From contig NW_019091699.1 in the NCBI RefSeq assembly GCF_001949145.1, forward strand, positions 45,773 through 109,772: 64,000 nucleotides of DNA, given 5' to 3'. Numbering within the stretch: position 1 is the first letter of the stretch; each line of letters starts with the position of its first letter. The notes below the pieces were generated by a model, which saw only the letters and a program-made list of their open reading frames with translations, was not told where the DNA came from and made no database searches. Source of the DNA: Acanthaster planci (taxonomy: Eukaryota; Echinodermata; Asteroidea; Valvatida; Acanthasteridae). Below, piece by piece: positions 30,442 through 40,885 of the stretch. A program made the position numbers and the translations under genes.

Positions 30442-33400
30442 GTGAGTTTAAGGCTTGATAAGTCACTGCTCTTGTAACATTCCAAATTAATTAATTAATG
30501 GGTTTTCCCTTACACCAACATTTCTTCATAACACAGCGCTCGACATTGTCCGAGAGCTTGTAGAAAAATCCAGAAGCTTAATACTCAGTTGGGACTGGAA
30601 CCCGCTACCTCCTGCTCACGAATGCAGACGTCTTGGGTTAGACTCCCAAGTATGCTGGTGAATGTTTTCACGAGCTCTTGGACTACTCTGAGCTAACAGT
30701 ATAATGGATATGCAAGGTGTAAGGACAAAACCCATAATTAACATTTTCCCCAATGCAAGTACATCTGTGGAAATTCTTAACGTGGAAAAGTATAATGTTC
30801 TTGTTCATGTAAATCAGCGTTCCCCAAGCTACAGGTACAGAACTAGCTTGGCGACGGACCAAGTTTACTTGTTTCCCCTCCATGTTTAAAAAGTAGCCCA
30901 GCAGGCTTTAAAATCAAGTCACCAAGTTTGAGATTTTGGATGTTACAATGGCATTCTGGAACATTTCATCTCACACAACATTATCCTGAACAAAAAACGC
31001 TGTTTACATGTACAAATGTTTAAAGTTGCAACCACTGTTTACGACAGCCAAATTCCTCTAAAATGCTCAGGAAAACACGAGCCCTGAACTCATTTGGGGG
31101 GGCGTGAAACCCATGAATAGGCTTTATTCCTTCTTTCTGGTTCCAGTGTTTGTGTCAATTCCCACTGAGTTTACAATTTAGAACTTAGCGAACACTGCAA
31201 AGTCTGAATTGCAGAGTACAAAGAGTTTGACGGAAGTCATCCATCTCACATCCTTATACTTTCCCATTCAGGCATGCTGCTGGTGGGTTTCATGTTCAAG
31301 AACGTGCCAGGCATCCAGATTGCGGACGACATCCACCCCGGCTGGGCCTCGGCACTCCGCAACATCGCCCTGGTGGTGATCCTGGTCAAGGCGGGGCTGG
31401 GCATTGACGCGGCGGCCCTGCGCAGGCTCAGCGTGGTGTGTGCCCGTCTGGCCACCGTGCCGTGCGTGTCAGAGGCTGTTACCGTTGCCTTGGTGTCACG
31501 CGGTCTGCTGGGCTTCGGCTGGGATTGGGCCTTCATGCTCGGGTGAGCCCCGCTTCATCGGAAAACATGCACTCACTTTTTGTAATCAGAGTCCCCCCCC
31601 CCCCGGACTAGATATGGCTCACTTTTAAAAAGCAATTACTATCCTTTCATGAGGACTCATCGCATACATGCTCATTTTTATGCACCTTTGTGTAAGACAC
31701 GTTACAGCTTTTTATCGGAATATACAGTCTGCACATGAATGTCACACTTGTGATAAGCCCCAGTTGGAAAAACCTCTCATCAGCCTGTCACTTTCTCGCC
31801 CAGGAGGGAGTACTTCAAGTCAGGTGGATAGAGATTCCAATAGACGACTGATTCAGGATCTCTTAACTTTTGATAAGAGCAGTTTTCAACCTAATATGCT
31901 AAAGTCCATTAGAGTTGTCAATTATCTTCCAGCTTTGGATGTAAAGTCCTCGCATTCCGCTATTAATGTCAACTTTTTCTCTCCTTAGAAGTAAGGAATT
32001 ATAACCATGAACTTGTCGTTTCTTGCCTTTTGAGTCTTACTGGACGTAGGTTCCATGGAATTTAGGAAGGATTTATGTTCTGTGAGTCTCCTGACGATTG
32101 ACAGCATACTGTCTGAAACATTGAGAACCCTCCAGATCATTTGAGAACCACACATACTCACAAAAGAGATATCTAGCATGGTGATACCGCAAACCTATTT
32201 CTTATTAACTTGCCACCGTCGGCATGTAAACGTTCAAATGTCTTGTTCAGTTTTGTTATAGCAGCGGTTTCACCAGCCGTCGTGGTACCGTCGGTTCTGG
32301 AGTTACAGGAGAAAGGTTACGGCATCCGCAGGGGGGTGCCAACGCTGATTGTTGCCTCAGCGAGCTGTGAAAACGTCTTTGCAATCGCAGCATTCGGCGT
32401 CGCTCTGGGTATCGCTTTTTCATCGGGTGGGTGCAAAACACATTTTACACGTAAATGCAAAAGAAGAAATACAGTCAAGCTCTGTTTCCAGCTTGGAAGG
32501 TCCGTGCTCTTGAAAATGCATCCTTGTGTCTCAATGATCCTATTTTCAATTTTTATTCTGTTACATGTATTCTTGGGTACCATTTTTGGTTTTAGTGCTA
32601 ATTATTTCCATATGCAGTAACCACTGAGCTGACTGGGTGCCAAGTTGGTGAGGTGCCAAGTTGAAACCCCTTCATACCCGGAGCCGTCCACAGCCGCGGC
32701 TTTGTGTGAGGATTAGTGCTTACCACACTTACATTGTATTCATCATGCAGCTGCAGTTTCAATGTGGGCCTGCCGCTGGACAGGGCATTGCATACTGGGC
32801 ATACCACAGCCCAGCAGTCACGGTCAAAGAATCCTGGTGTTATTTTGTCCACAAACGCACGCTAGGATTTGAAATATTCTACTCTTTTAAATTTCATTTT
32901 TTTGTATAGGGATTCATTATTGTCTAGGTCGCAGCACATACATGTAGTAATGCGCCAGTGATCAATCCTCTCTCAAAGATGTTTTCAAGTAGCAAATTTT
33001 GGTTTCACCATCTGATCAGAAAACCTATAAACTAAACACTGTCTTGCCTGACTTACTTCACAACAACAGTGCCCTCAGTTGTCTGGAAAGGCATGGACAA
33101 TTTTCAGTGGTTAAACAAGTGGGCTTTTCAATACACTTAAATCTGAAAGGATTGTTAAATATTGGTAGCCTTCATACAAAGGGATATTAAGTTCCATAAA
33201 AAGTGTGAAAAAAAATTCATCACCTAGACCATTTAACTTTCTGCAGCATCACTTTAAAATAAATCTCAAAATGATTGGCCTTGTTGAGGGATATCCAACA
33301 GCACTCATTCACAACACCCTCTAAAAGACATCAGTATGTGCTAGCGAGTTCTCAGCCTGTTATAGAGCAGGGTCATAGAGCAACATCCTTTGGAAAACTA

Positions 33401-36400
33401 CTGTTTATCAAAGTTCATCTGAAAACGTTCATAATCATATATCCTAGATAGGCATTCCTGGACAAAGCAAGATCACAGCTTGTGTAGTCTGGTTGTCTGC
33501 TGTCCGATGATGACTGGAGTTTAAGCTTGTTGAGCATTTAGAATCACAAAATCTTCACAAAAGAGACTTTTGGTCATAATACCGTTTGCCCTTTTCCATC
33601 ATTCAAACATCTCCAATCTGACAAACAACTAACCCAACAAACAAAAAAACCAGTTGGATCCCTCTGGAAAACCGACATTGCTCAGTATGGACTGACCACA
33701 ACTTTGATCAACCCATATTGGATCGGAATGAGTTGCCACATTATGTCACTAGATAGCCACACCAGGCATTTGGGCAGTAGTCCACAGAGGCAGATATGAA
33801 GCCAAAAATCAGTTCACAATGGCTGTGAGAAGTATTCAAGTAACTTTATGTTGACCATCTACTCGAACTAAGACCACACTGGCAAAGTTTTTGACAGTTG
33901 CCTGCTGAAGACCATGCCAGAAACATTTTTAATAGACACTAGTTAAAGATCACACTAGAAAACGTGTTGACAGTCTCTAGTCAAAGACCAAACTCGAAAA
34001 TGTTTTGACAGTTGTTAGTCAAAAAGCACACTAGAAAACTTTGTGACAGTTGCTTGGCAAAGACCACACTAGAAAATTTTTGACAGTTGCTAGCCAAAGA
34101 CAACACTAGGAAATTTTTGACAGTTGCTAGCCAAAGACTACACTAGAAAACTTTTTGACAGTCGCTAGCCAAAGATCACACTAGAAAATTTCTGACAGTC
34201 GCTAGTCAAAGACTACACTAGAAAACTTTGTGACAGTTGCTAGCCAAAGACAACACTAGGAAATTTTTGACAGTTGCTAGCCAAAGACTACACTAGAAAA
34301 CTTTTTGACAGTCGCTAGCCAAAGATCACACTAGAAAATTTCTGACAGTCGCTAGTCAAAGACTACACTAGAAAACGGTTTGACAGTTGCTAGCCAAAGA
34401 CCACACTAGGAAATTTTTGACAGTTGCTAGCCAAAGACTACACTAGAAAACTTTTTGACGGTCGCTAGCCAAAGACCACACTAGAAAAGATTTTGACAGT
34501 CGCTAGCCAATGACTACACTAGAAAACATTTTGACAGTTGTTAGCGAAAGCCCGCTCATTACTCAGTTCTTTATCTTGTTTTGCTTATTGTCACAGACAA
34601 CACTGGTGTCAGTGACCAACAAATGAACACAAGCTACAGCAACATCACAGAACAACCCTTTTTGAGTACGTCGGATAGCTCCAGTGATGGTAAGTGTAAA
34701 GAGGCTACGCCGAAGACCTGAATTGCCCAGGTGGTTTTGGCCAAAGTTACATCATTAGATGTAATCACATGGTTCTTCTTCCATAGAAATGTCTTTAAAA
34801 ATGTTGTTGCATATGATTTTTTTTTAGGTGTGTGGCAAGGAAATGATCTCACTGATATTTGATGTTATGCAGCAAAGGGCTAATTCACGTGATGACTATA
34901 ATTAACTGTAGTTTGACCAATGTCGTTCAAATGACGGGTGGTTGGACCAACCAGTCGATCATTTGGAGCCAGGCCTTTGGGATGGCAGCACCGGTGGTTA
35001 CCAATACCTGATTTATTTACTGTTATGGAGGGAACCATTCATGCATAAATCATTGTTTGGTTGTATGAGATATCATTAACCATGAACGCTGTGTGAGTTA
35101 TAGCCAGCAGCGAATGTGAGTGATGATGAGTTTTGAGAGAGCAATTCAACTGTGGTAATTTTATTATGGCTGTACTGTGCATTGTTAAACAAATTAACTA
35201 GTCTTTAAACTGTAGTTTGCCCTGGACTTGCCTGAAGTAGATGAAATTGAGCCATTCTGAGGAAGAATGGCATGACTGAGAGTCATGTGACATTGATCCA
35301 GATGATCTTTGTCTTAGGAAAGATGTTAGTTATCAAAATCAAGGAAGACGTATGTGATCAATATTTTGTGTCCTCCAAGAAACAATTTGTCCTCTGGAAA
35401 CTCACCTAGCTCAGACAATGCTAAATCAAATGTATTTGTGAAAATTGGTCTTTCCATAAAACTGCAACAAACAAAGCAATCATTCCCGTGAGATATTGTT
35501 TTTCTTAATCTACGTGTAGATGTTGGCGACTTGGTGTTCGATATATTTAGAGCTCCGATTGAGTTGCTGATGGGCGTGGCTTTTGGTTGTGTGGGCGGTA
35601 TTTTCCTATGGTACATCCCAAACAAAAACCAGGTAATTATAACTGTCTTTATATTGGTATTCTGTAATAATCAGAACAGGGTTGGTAACTAGTCTTGGCA
35701 TGGTAGTGTTCAGAAGAATAATGACATAAAAAACTGTGGACCTAAGATTGAATCCTGATTCATTTCGGTGAGGTTAAGAGTTGGTCTGTGCTGCTGAACA
35801 AATGATGTCTTTGTACTGCAGGAACAAAGTGGACAAGGGTAGAATAGGTCATGAATGTGAAAGAGATATGCTCATTTATATGGAAGCTTTGCAAGATGTG
35901 TTCAAAGACAGTGACAAAGGTCAGTTTTTAGCCCTGTAACTATGGCAAGGTTTGTCTTTAAATTGAAATCGTACCCAGAAATCTCTGACGTGGAAGCGTG
36001 CTCTGCTCGTCTGCGGCGGAGGACTGTTCTCCGTGTTTGGATTTGCTCAAGCTGGCTTCACCGGCGCGGGGGCCATGGGATGTCTCATTCTGCCTTTTGT
36101 AGCTGCTCAGGGGTGGGGCAGAGCCAAGGTAACTGTCACTGCATCTGTTGCAGGTGATATTTGGCGTAATAGTGTTGAAGGAAACGAAAGGTCTCAGAAC
36201 CCCCAAAAGCTGACGTGAGTGGTCATTTAGCATGATGTGTAGGACGGAGGACTTACAGTCCTTACTCACATCCTGGATATTTGTACAAGAGTTAATTCTT
36301 TGGGTAATGAAGCATTAAGTTAAACCATCCTGCTTAGGGACGCAAAATGAATACAAAAAATACTTAACGACATGTGAATCGTTTTGATCAGTGTTTGCCA

Positions 36401-39400
36401 ATCTTTTAAGTCTAACTGATAAAGGTTCTCTCTCAAACATGTATCATACATGCCTAATTGTGGGACTTAGGCTGAATCCGAATCTCTTGTCTAGAGCTAG
36501 GTCTAGGTCTTCGTTCCATTGGAAATGCGTGGAGACGCATAGACGATAGACCTAGCCGTAGCTCTGGAAGCCCATTTCCGACACGGCCTTAGTTCTTCAT
36601 TTACAGGCAGTGTTGGTCAAGACAGCATTGTTGGTGCTTAACAATGCATTTGTCGGCTTTCATTTTGTTCCAGGAGCCCGTCAATAAGATCGTGGGCATC
36701 ATCTGGACCCTCTTTGAGCCGATCCTGTTTGGCATTATAGGCGCTGCCGTGTCAGTCGAATACTTGGATGGGAACACAGTGGGTGAGTCTTTCTCAAGAA
36801 CTGAACCTATTTATTTTGTGTCAAAATGAAGGTTCTCTTCAAGACCAGACTTAAGCTAAAACTCTGCCCATACATCCGTGGTGGACTGATCATTAAATCG
36901 GTGCTAGTCATCAAAATATGTTTCATACATCAGCAAGTTTTTTTGTTGGGGGGGGGGATTTTGACCTCTACAGTGAAATCTTGGATAAAAGATCCCCACC
37001 CTCTGACAGGACGGTGTTCCTGCTGTCTGAAATGAAACGTCTGGCTTATTAATATATCTTCAGACAGTCCTGACAAGATATTTGTGAGTCAACCTAACAG
37101 AAGAAGTGGAAAGTCCCTTGAGCCACTTTTGAATTAAAGCCTATGAAACAATGTCACGCACTGCACTTATTAGGAATACTTATCACTGGATGCCACACTG
37201 AGTGATACATCAAAACAGAGCTTAGTTTTCTCTGAGGGCATCCATAGTTAACTCTCTGGTTCTCATTTCCAACCAACCCTTATTTTTGGTTCCCACTAAG
37301 GAAGAAGAATTTCCGACCAAGAAAACAAGGGGGCAAAATATCATAATCCCAGGAAATCCCGGCGACTTGACAATTTTGAACTCTTATTTTTCCCCGACAT
37401 TTCCTCAAGGCCAGCAAAATATGACAAGCATAGAATGAACTATGGGACACCCTTGATGGATACCAAAAGAGAATAATTACAGGCATAAAGGCGTTATGAC
37501 ATGTTTTTTGTCGGATCTAGCCTCGTATAACTTCAATGGCCATTGATGACCACATTTTTCCCCTCTACATCCAGGTTTTGGCATAGCCATAATGGTGATA
37601 GGTCTCATTGTGCGGACAATAGTCACTTACCTGATGGTGTGCAAAGCAGGGTTGGATTTGAAATCTAAGGTGTTTGCTGCCCTCGCTTGGCTACCAAAGG
37701 CAACAGTGCAGGTAAGGTGCTGCGCAGTCTGTGAAACACAATAGAGGGCATATCGATAGTTATGCTGAAAAGAACCCTTTGAAACAGTTTGACTTTACAA
37801 AGGACGGTTCTTTTTCGTGCAAAGTCAAGGCCTATGAAGTGGGCAGGACTTACTGGTTACAAATCTAAATTGCAAAAACATACCACGTACATACAGTACA
37901 CATGTACTTCAACAAATGAAAAGTAAAATTTACAAACCGTTCATAACTCACAAGTTTGATTTAGAAAAAGCTCATGAATCATCATAAAGCGTATTTAACC
38001 AACTCCATCTCTTATCCACGTTGTTTTTCCTAATAAAATGCAAAGTTTGTAATGTACCATCGCATTATATTTCCCAGGCTGCCATTGGTCCACTGGCATT
38101 GGAGGTTGCAAAAGACAAGAATGCCGGGCCAATAGCAGAGCAGAATGGAATCAAAGTAAGTAGCCCGCTCCACACTGATCTTACAAAGAGCTCTGTCACC
38201 CACTCTTTTGTTATCTCAACGGTGGTAAATATTCACCAATGGGATTGCTGTGACACCAGTGCATCACTGCATTGTTGAATGAGAAGTTGAACTACCTGTC
38301 CAATTAGCAGCTGCGTTAATCGGGAGCAGAGTGCAACACTTGATGGGGGGGGACTTAGACTCTGGGAATAAACTGACAACTTAGAAGCTACGTGTACCTT
38401 TGAGAAATTTTCCAACATCTTAATTTTCGTGTAAGGAAAGGTCAAAGGAATATCATATGCAGCAAGGTATGAGACGGAGAGAACCCCTCTGCTTTGTGTT
38501 GGTCATCGTCTCGCAGGAATCTGGGGAATTCCTTTCAGACATCTTGGCGGGATGTGTTAAGTAACAATAGTCTGGAATGTGTATAGGGATTGGACATGTT
38601 GGGGGGGGGTACCCCTCGGTCTCATTTCTTGCTGGGTATAAGGAATATGCTTGATAGGGTGGTGCAGCATTTAGCAGTCACAAACCCAGACTCCCCCTCC
38701 CCCAATACAATGCTTTATGGTAGTGTTTCAAGCAGATGTACACACACTTCTTCTTGTAACAGTTGTTTTAGGCCTTAGTTGCTTCAGAATCGCAGGACCT
38801 TTGAAAACTGTGCTTCCATTAAGTGTATGCAAAACACAACCTTTTCCGGAGCTGAAGGCAATACGGTCAATTCTAATCGGTTATCTGCCCTTCCCCACAG
38901 AGGCATCAAGTGTCACACTGAAAAGTCAGCATTAGCATAACAAATTATTTTTCCAGAAAGAAATTCCTCATGCACTGCCACAAATCATATTCTGAATCAA
39001 TTGAATTCAAACGCATGGTCTGTGTTTATGCAGTCTAATGGATGGTAGTCAAACAGTTTGAAATCAAATTTGTACCAAATAAACAACAGCTTATGTTTGC
39101 TTATTGCCTCCCGCCCTAGCCAGTTCAAAACAGGACTAGACAAGACAAGAATTCACTCAGGAATATTCTGATTATGCAGGTTCTGACCCTTGCGGTGCTC
39201 TCCATCATTCTGACTGCTCCAATCGGCGCCATCCTGATTGCGCTCGGAGGACCCAGGCTCCTGGAGAAATCACTGACAAGGGACGACATCAGGGGGCAAC
39301 GGATCCCCAAGGTCAAGGTCCTCGCTCCCGAAGGGGAGGAGTCCAGAGGGATTCAGGAAGGGGAGGCCAAGGAGGAGCCTCGAGACGGACCAGCCGAAAC

Positions 39401-39416
39401 GTCGTCCATGCTGTAA
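29808..39416 (+). CDS. SLC9B2: SLC9B/NHA-type antiporter paralogue with altered ion site, copy B
   Basis: Ten exons (29808-30441, 31272-31542, 32251-32426, 34597-34689, 35520-35632, 35979-36128, 36674-36782, 37575-37711, 38078-38155, 39180-39416) join in frame to 665 codons plus TAA. It keeps the SLC9B scaffold: LCPPHG, EALPGGN, RNIV-type block (KNVPGI), KAGLGID, SEAV, SPAVVVPS, GVPTLI, PKATVQAAIGP, R529 and K557. The Asp-Asp ion pair is replaced by Glu342-Asn343, and the GAEV glutamate by Ala504. A 31-residue Ser-rich cassette (exon 4) has no partner in copy A. All frames and splice sites are intact, so it is not an ordinary pseudogene. It is a tandem duplicate of copy A, 5.6 kb away on the same strand. 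Transport activity is doubtful (inference). Confidence 0.92.
30588..30705. mobile_element. Head-to-head SINE fragments
   Basis: On the minus strand 30588-30632 matches the tRNA-SINE head (GTCTGCATTCGTGAGCAGGA, GGGTTCCAGTCCC). From 30634 a plus-strand fragment follows (GGGTTAGACTCCCAAG ... TTTTCACGAGCTCTTGG ... AACAGTATAAT) like the SINE tail at 27200-27265. The arrangement repeats the inverted layout seen there. It lies in intron 1 of SLC9B copy B. Confidence 0.65.
31272..31542 (+). CDS. SLC9B2: SLC9B copy B exon 2
   Basis: This 271-nt exon encodes MLLVGFMFKNVPGIQIADDI, ALVVILVKAGLGIDAAAL, VPCVSEA and WDWAFMLG. It is noticeably GC-richer than the surrounding introns. The Glu of the SEAV/VEAC position is kept. 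Length and phases equal copy A exon 2. Confidence 0.94.
32251..32426 (+). CDS. SLC9B2: SLC9B copy B exon 3 (DD replaced by EN)
   Basis: This 176-nt exon encodes FVIAAVSPAVVVPS, GYGIRRGVPTLIVASASC, then Glu342-Asn343 and VFAIAAFG. The codons at the ion site read TGT GAA AAC GTC, where copy A reads TGC GAT GAC ATC. Each acidic codon needs at least one change, and both are non-synonymous. The acceptor is TTGTTCAG and the donor GTGGGT. Confidence 0.94.
32665..32836. mobile_element. Diverged copy of the piggyBac-like MITE
   Basis: It resembles 22600-22793 along most of its length, sharing TTTGTGTGAGxATTAGTGC, CATGCAGCTGC and GGGCATACCACAGCCCAGCA. The left TTAA reads TGAA, and the right inverted end is lost or changed. 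It lies in intron 3 of SLC9B copy B, a different intron from its relative in copy A, so the two insertions are independent. Confidence 0.72.
33855..34560. repeat. 37-bp minisatellite with 150-bp higher-order period
   Basis: About 17 units of 37-38 bases follow the pattern GACAGTTGCTAGCCAAAGAC, CACACTAGAAAA, TTTTT. The outer units (before 34040) are more diverged. In the centre, groups of four units repeat as a block: the variant CAACACTAGG occurs at 34101 and 34251 and CCACACTAGG at 34401, exactly 150 bases apart. The array ends about 36 bases before the acceptor of the cassette exon 4. Confidence 0.92.
34597..34689 (+). CDS. SLC9B2: SLC9B copy B exon 4, extra Ser-rich cassette exon
   Basis: This 93-nt exon keeps phase 1 on both sides, so it can be included or skipped without breaking the frame. 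It encodes about 31 residues (NTGVSDQQMNTSYSNITEQP ... STSDSSSD). It falls between the ion-site helix and the next helix, a loop predicted cytoplasmic if topology follows NHA2. The acceptor TTGTCACAG and donor GTAAGT are strong. Copy A joins its flanking exons directly. Confidence 0.82.
35520..35632 (+). CDS. SLC9B2: SLC9B copy B exon 5
   Basis: The exon encodes VGDLVFDIFRAPIELLMGVA and GGIFLWYIPNKNQ, matching copy A exon 4 but two codons longer at its start. The acceptor is CGTGTAG and the donor GTAATT. Confidence 0.9.
35979..36128 (+). CDS. SLC9B2: SLC9B copy B exon 6
   Basis: This 150-nt, phase 0-0 exon encodes KSLTWKRALLVCGGGLFSVF, then FTGAGAMGCLILPFVAAQGW. It parallels copy A exon 5 residue for residue in length. 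Confidence 0.93.
36468..36597. mobile_element. Short imperfect inverted-repeat element
   Basis: GTCTAGAGCTAGGTCTAGG near 36493 faces AGACCTAGCCGTAGCTCT near 36549. The outer parts (TTAGGCTGAATCCGAA and TTCCGACACGGCCTTAG) are also roughly inverted. It is non-coding, in intron 6 of SLC9B copy B. Confidence 0.5.
36674..36782 (+). CDS. SLC9B2: SLC9B copy B exon 7 (GAEV to GAAV)
   Basis: This 109-nt exon encodes EPVNKIVGIIWTLFEPILFG, then IIGAAVSVEYLDGNTVG. The Glu present in copy A (E507) and in vertebrate GAEVS is Ala504 here. The acceptor is TGTTCCAG and the donor GTGAGT. Confidence 0.93.
37575..37711 (+). CDS. SLC9B2: SLC9B copy B exon 8
   Basis: This 137-nt exon encodes FGIAIMVIGLIVRTIVTYLM, then LKSKVFAALAWLPKATVQ. 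The core Arg (R529) and the PKATVQ Lys (K557) are kept, so only part of the ion-site network has changed. Confidence 0.94.
38078..38155 (+). CDS. SLC9B2: SLC9B copy B exon 9
   Basis: This 78-nt, phase 0-0 exon encodes AAIGPLALEVAKDKNAGPIA and EQNGIK. Length equals copy A exon 8. The acceptor is TTTCCCAG and the donor GTAAGT. Confidence 0.92.
39180..39416 (+). CDS. SLC9B2: SLC9B copy B exon 10 (last helix and C-tail)
   Basis: The exon encodes VLTLAVLSIILTAPIGAILI and GPRLLEKS, then a charged tail rich in Glu and Lys (GEEESRG-like, EGEAKEEPRDG) ending ETSSML and TAA. The last four residues, SSML, do not make a class I PDZ motif clearly. The acceptor is TTATGCAG. Confidence 0.92.
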   Translation, partial: VLTLAVLSIILTAPIGAILIALGGPRLLEKSLTRDDIRGQRIPKVKVLAPEGEESRGIQEGEAKEEPRDGPAETSSML

Positions 39417-40796
39417 GCACGGGGACAGGTAATCTAGGCAGTATTCTTCACTCGGGAGAAATCGGCCCAAGGTTATCACTGACCTTAAAGATAACGTGGA
39501 TATAGCGTGAATACCACAACGGTCTCCATGTACAAAATTGAATACAGCCTCAATCCTCCATGACCCTCCATTATTTTGGAATGTGTTCCTCGGAGGGGTA
39601 ACCACTGCCTCTGTCTTTCAAAAATCCTCTGGCCATTCTTTTCAGTTTATTCAAGGGACGCAAGTGCTCTCCTGGAGTGGCAAGGTCGATTTCCAGGATA
39701 ATCTTGACCTAACTTTACACATGGCTGTGCATAAAAATCCACAAGATCCGGCGCCAGATCTCGACACAGTGCATCCTTCCAAATCAACCGCATGCTTTTG
39801 CCGTGCAGCCTCATTATTCCCCAAATCCGCGGTAAACCCCTCGCGAGATTTGGGACAGGTTAGGATTAAACTGAACAGCTCCCAATTTGGACAGCTCGTT
39901 AGATTCAACAGATGTGCCGAGTCATGCTGCTTTCATGTGTGGCTCTTATACGAGGATGTTGTTTCAAACAGCCTTGCGGATCGTCGAAAAAGAAAATCTT
40001 TCTGGGGATTGCAGTTTCCTTCCTCGAGCTCCAGAGCATGAAGATATCTTTGCAGTTAAGACGGTGCCCAGTTTAGAATTTCTAACCAAAACTGAACGTT
40101 GAAACCAGGGTTGCATCACAGCCTGTTATTTGGATGAGCGGGGAACCATTCAAGAGGGGCGTGGCCCCAGGGGTATATGTCTAGTCTTGCCCTTCCTGAT
40201 CGGATTTGCAGAAGAATATGCTCCCAACATGAAATCCCCTATCCATTCCTGTGACGTTAGAGCGACCGAGATCTCAGAACTTTTGCCAGAACCTTAACCG
40301 AGACAGGGTTCATCGGAGAAATTTTTGATATATATGTGAGATCAGACGGACACAAATGTTGAGACACCTGCTTTAATAGTTTCTTGGTTTTCACTCCTTT
40401 TTGGGTATTTTGGTCGAGTTTCATGAAAACGTAAGATGTGGATTTTAACGAGCTTGTAAGTCATAAGTTAAGTAATAAGTCAGTGATAAAAACCACATAG
40501 TGGTTGCAAGATAAAAGTGTAGCAATAATCCTGTGACATTGTACCCTTTGTACAGTAGTTTTTTTAACGAGGATAATTGGTGAATATTCCTAAATGGGTT
40601 TAAAGACCTGTGGTATGTGTGTAAATTTATGGAAATCTGACTTTGTCCTCTTGTTAAATGTCTTGCCTACACTCAATTACAAAGTTCCTGAAATAGTGTG
40701 CTGAAATGATTCACACATTGAATCTCCTTTTTTTTGAGTGATGTTGCCATTTCCTAGAACCCAAATTTACAAATAGTTTATTCCTCATATTACATG

Positions 40797-40885
40797 TAGT
40801 ACCAAAATGGCGAGATTGAGATTGAGTATGCACTCTATTAGTACTAAAATGGCGAGGTTGAGATTGCGTATGCGCTGCGACAAGT
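40797..40885. repeat. 42-bp tandem duplication carrying two YY1-like sites
   Basis: Two adjacent copies each contain AGTACxAAAATGGCGA, then TTGAGATTG and TATGC. AAAATGGCG at 40804 and 40846 fits the core YY1 binding motif (AAnATGGCG). The copies differ at a few positions. Confidence 0.6.
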
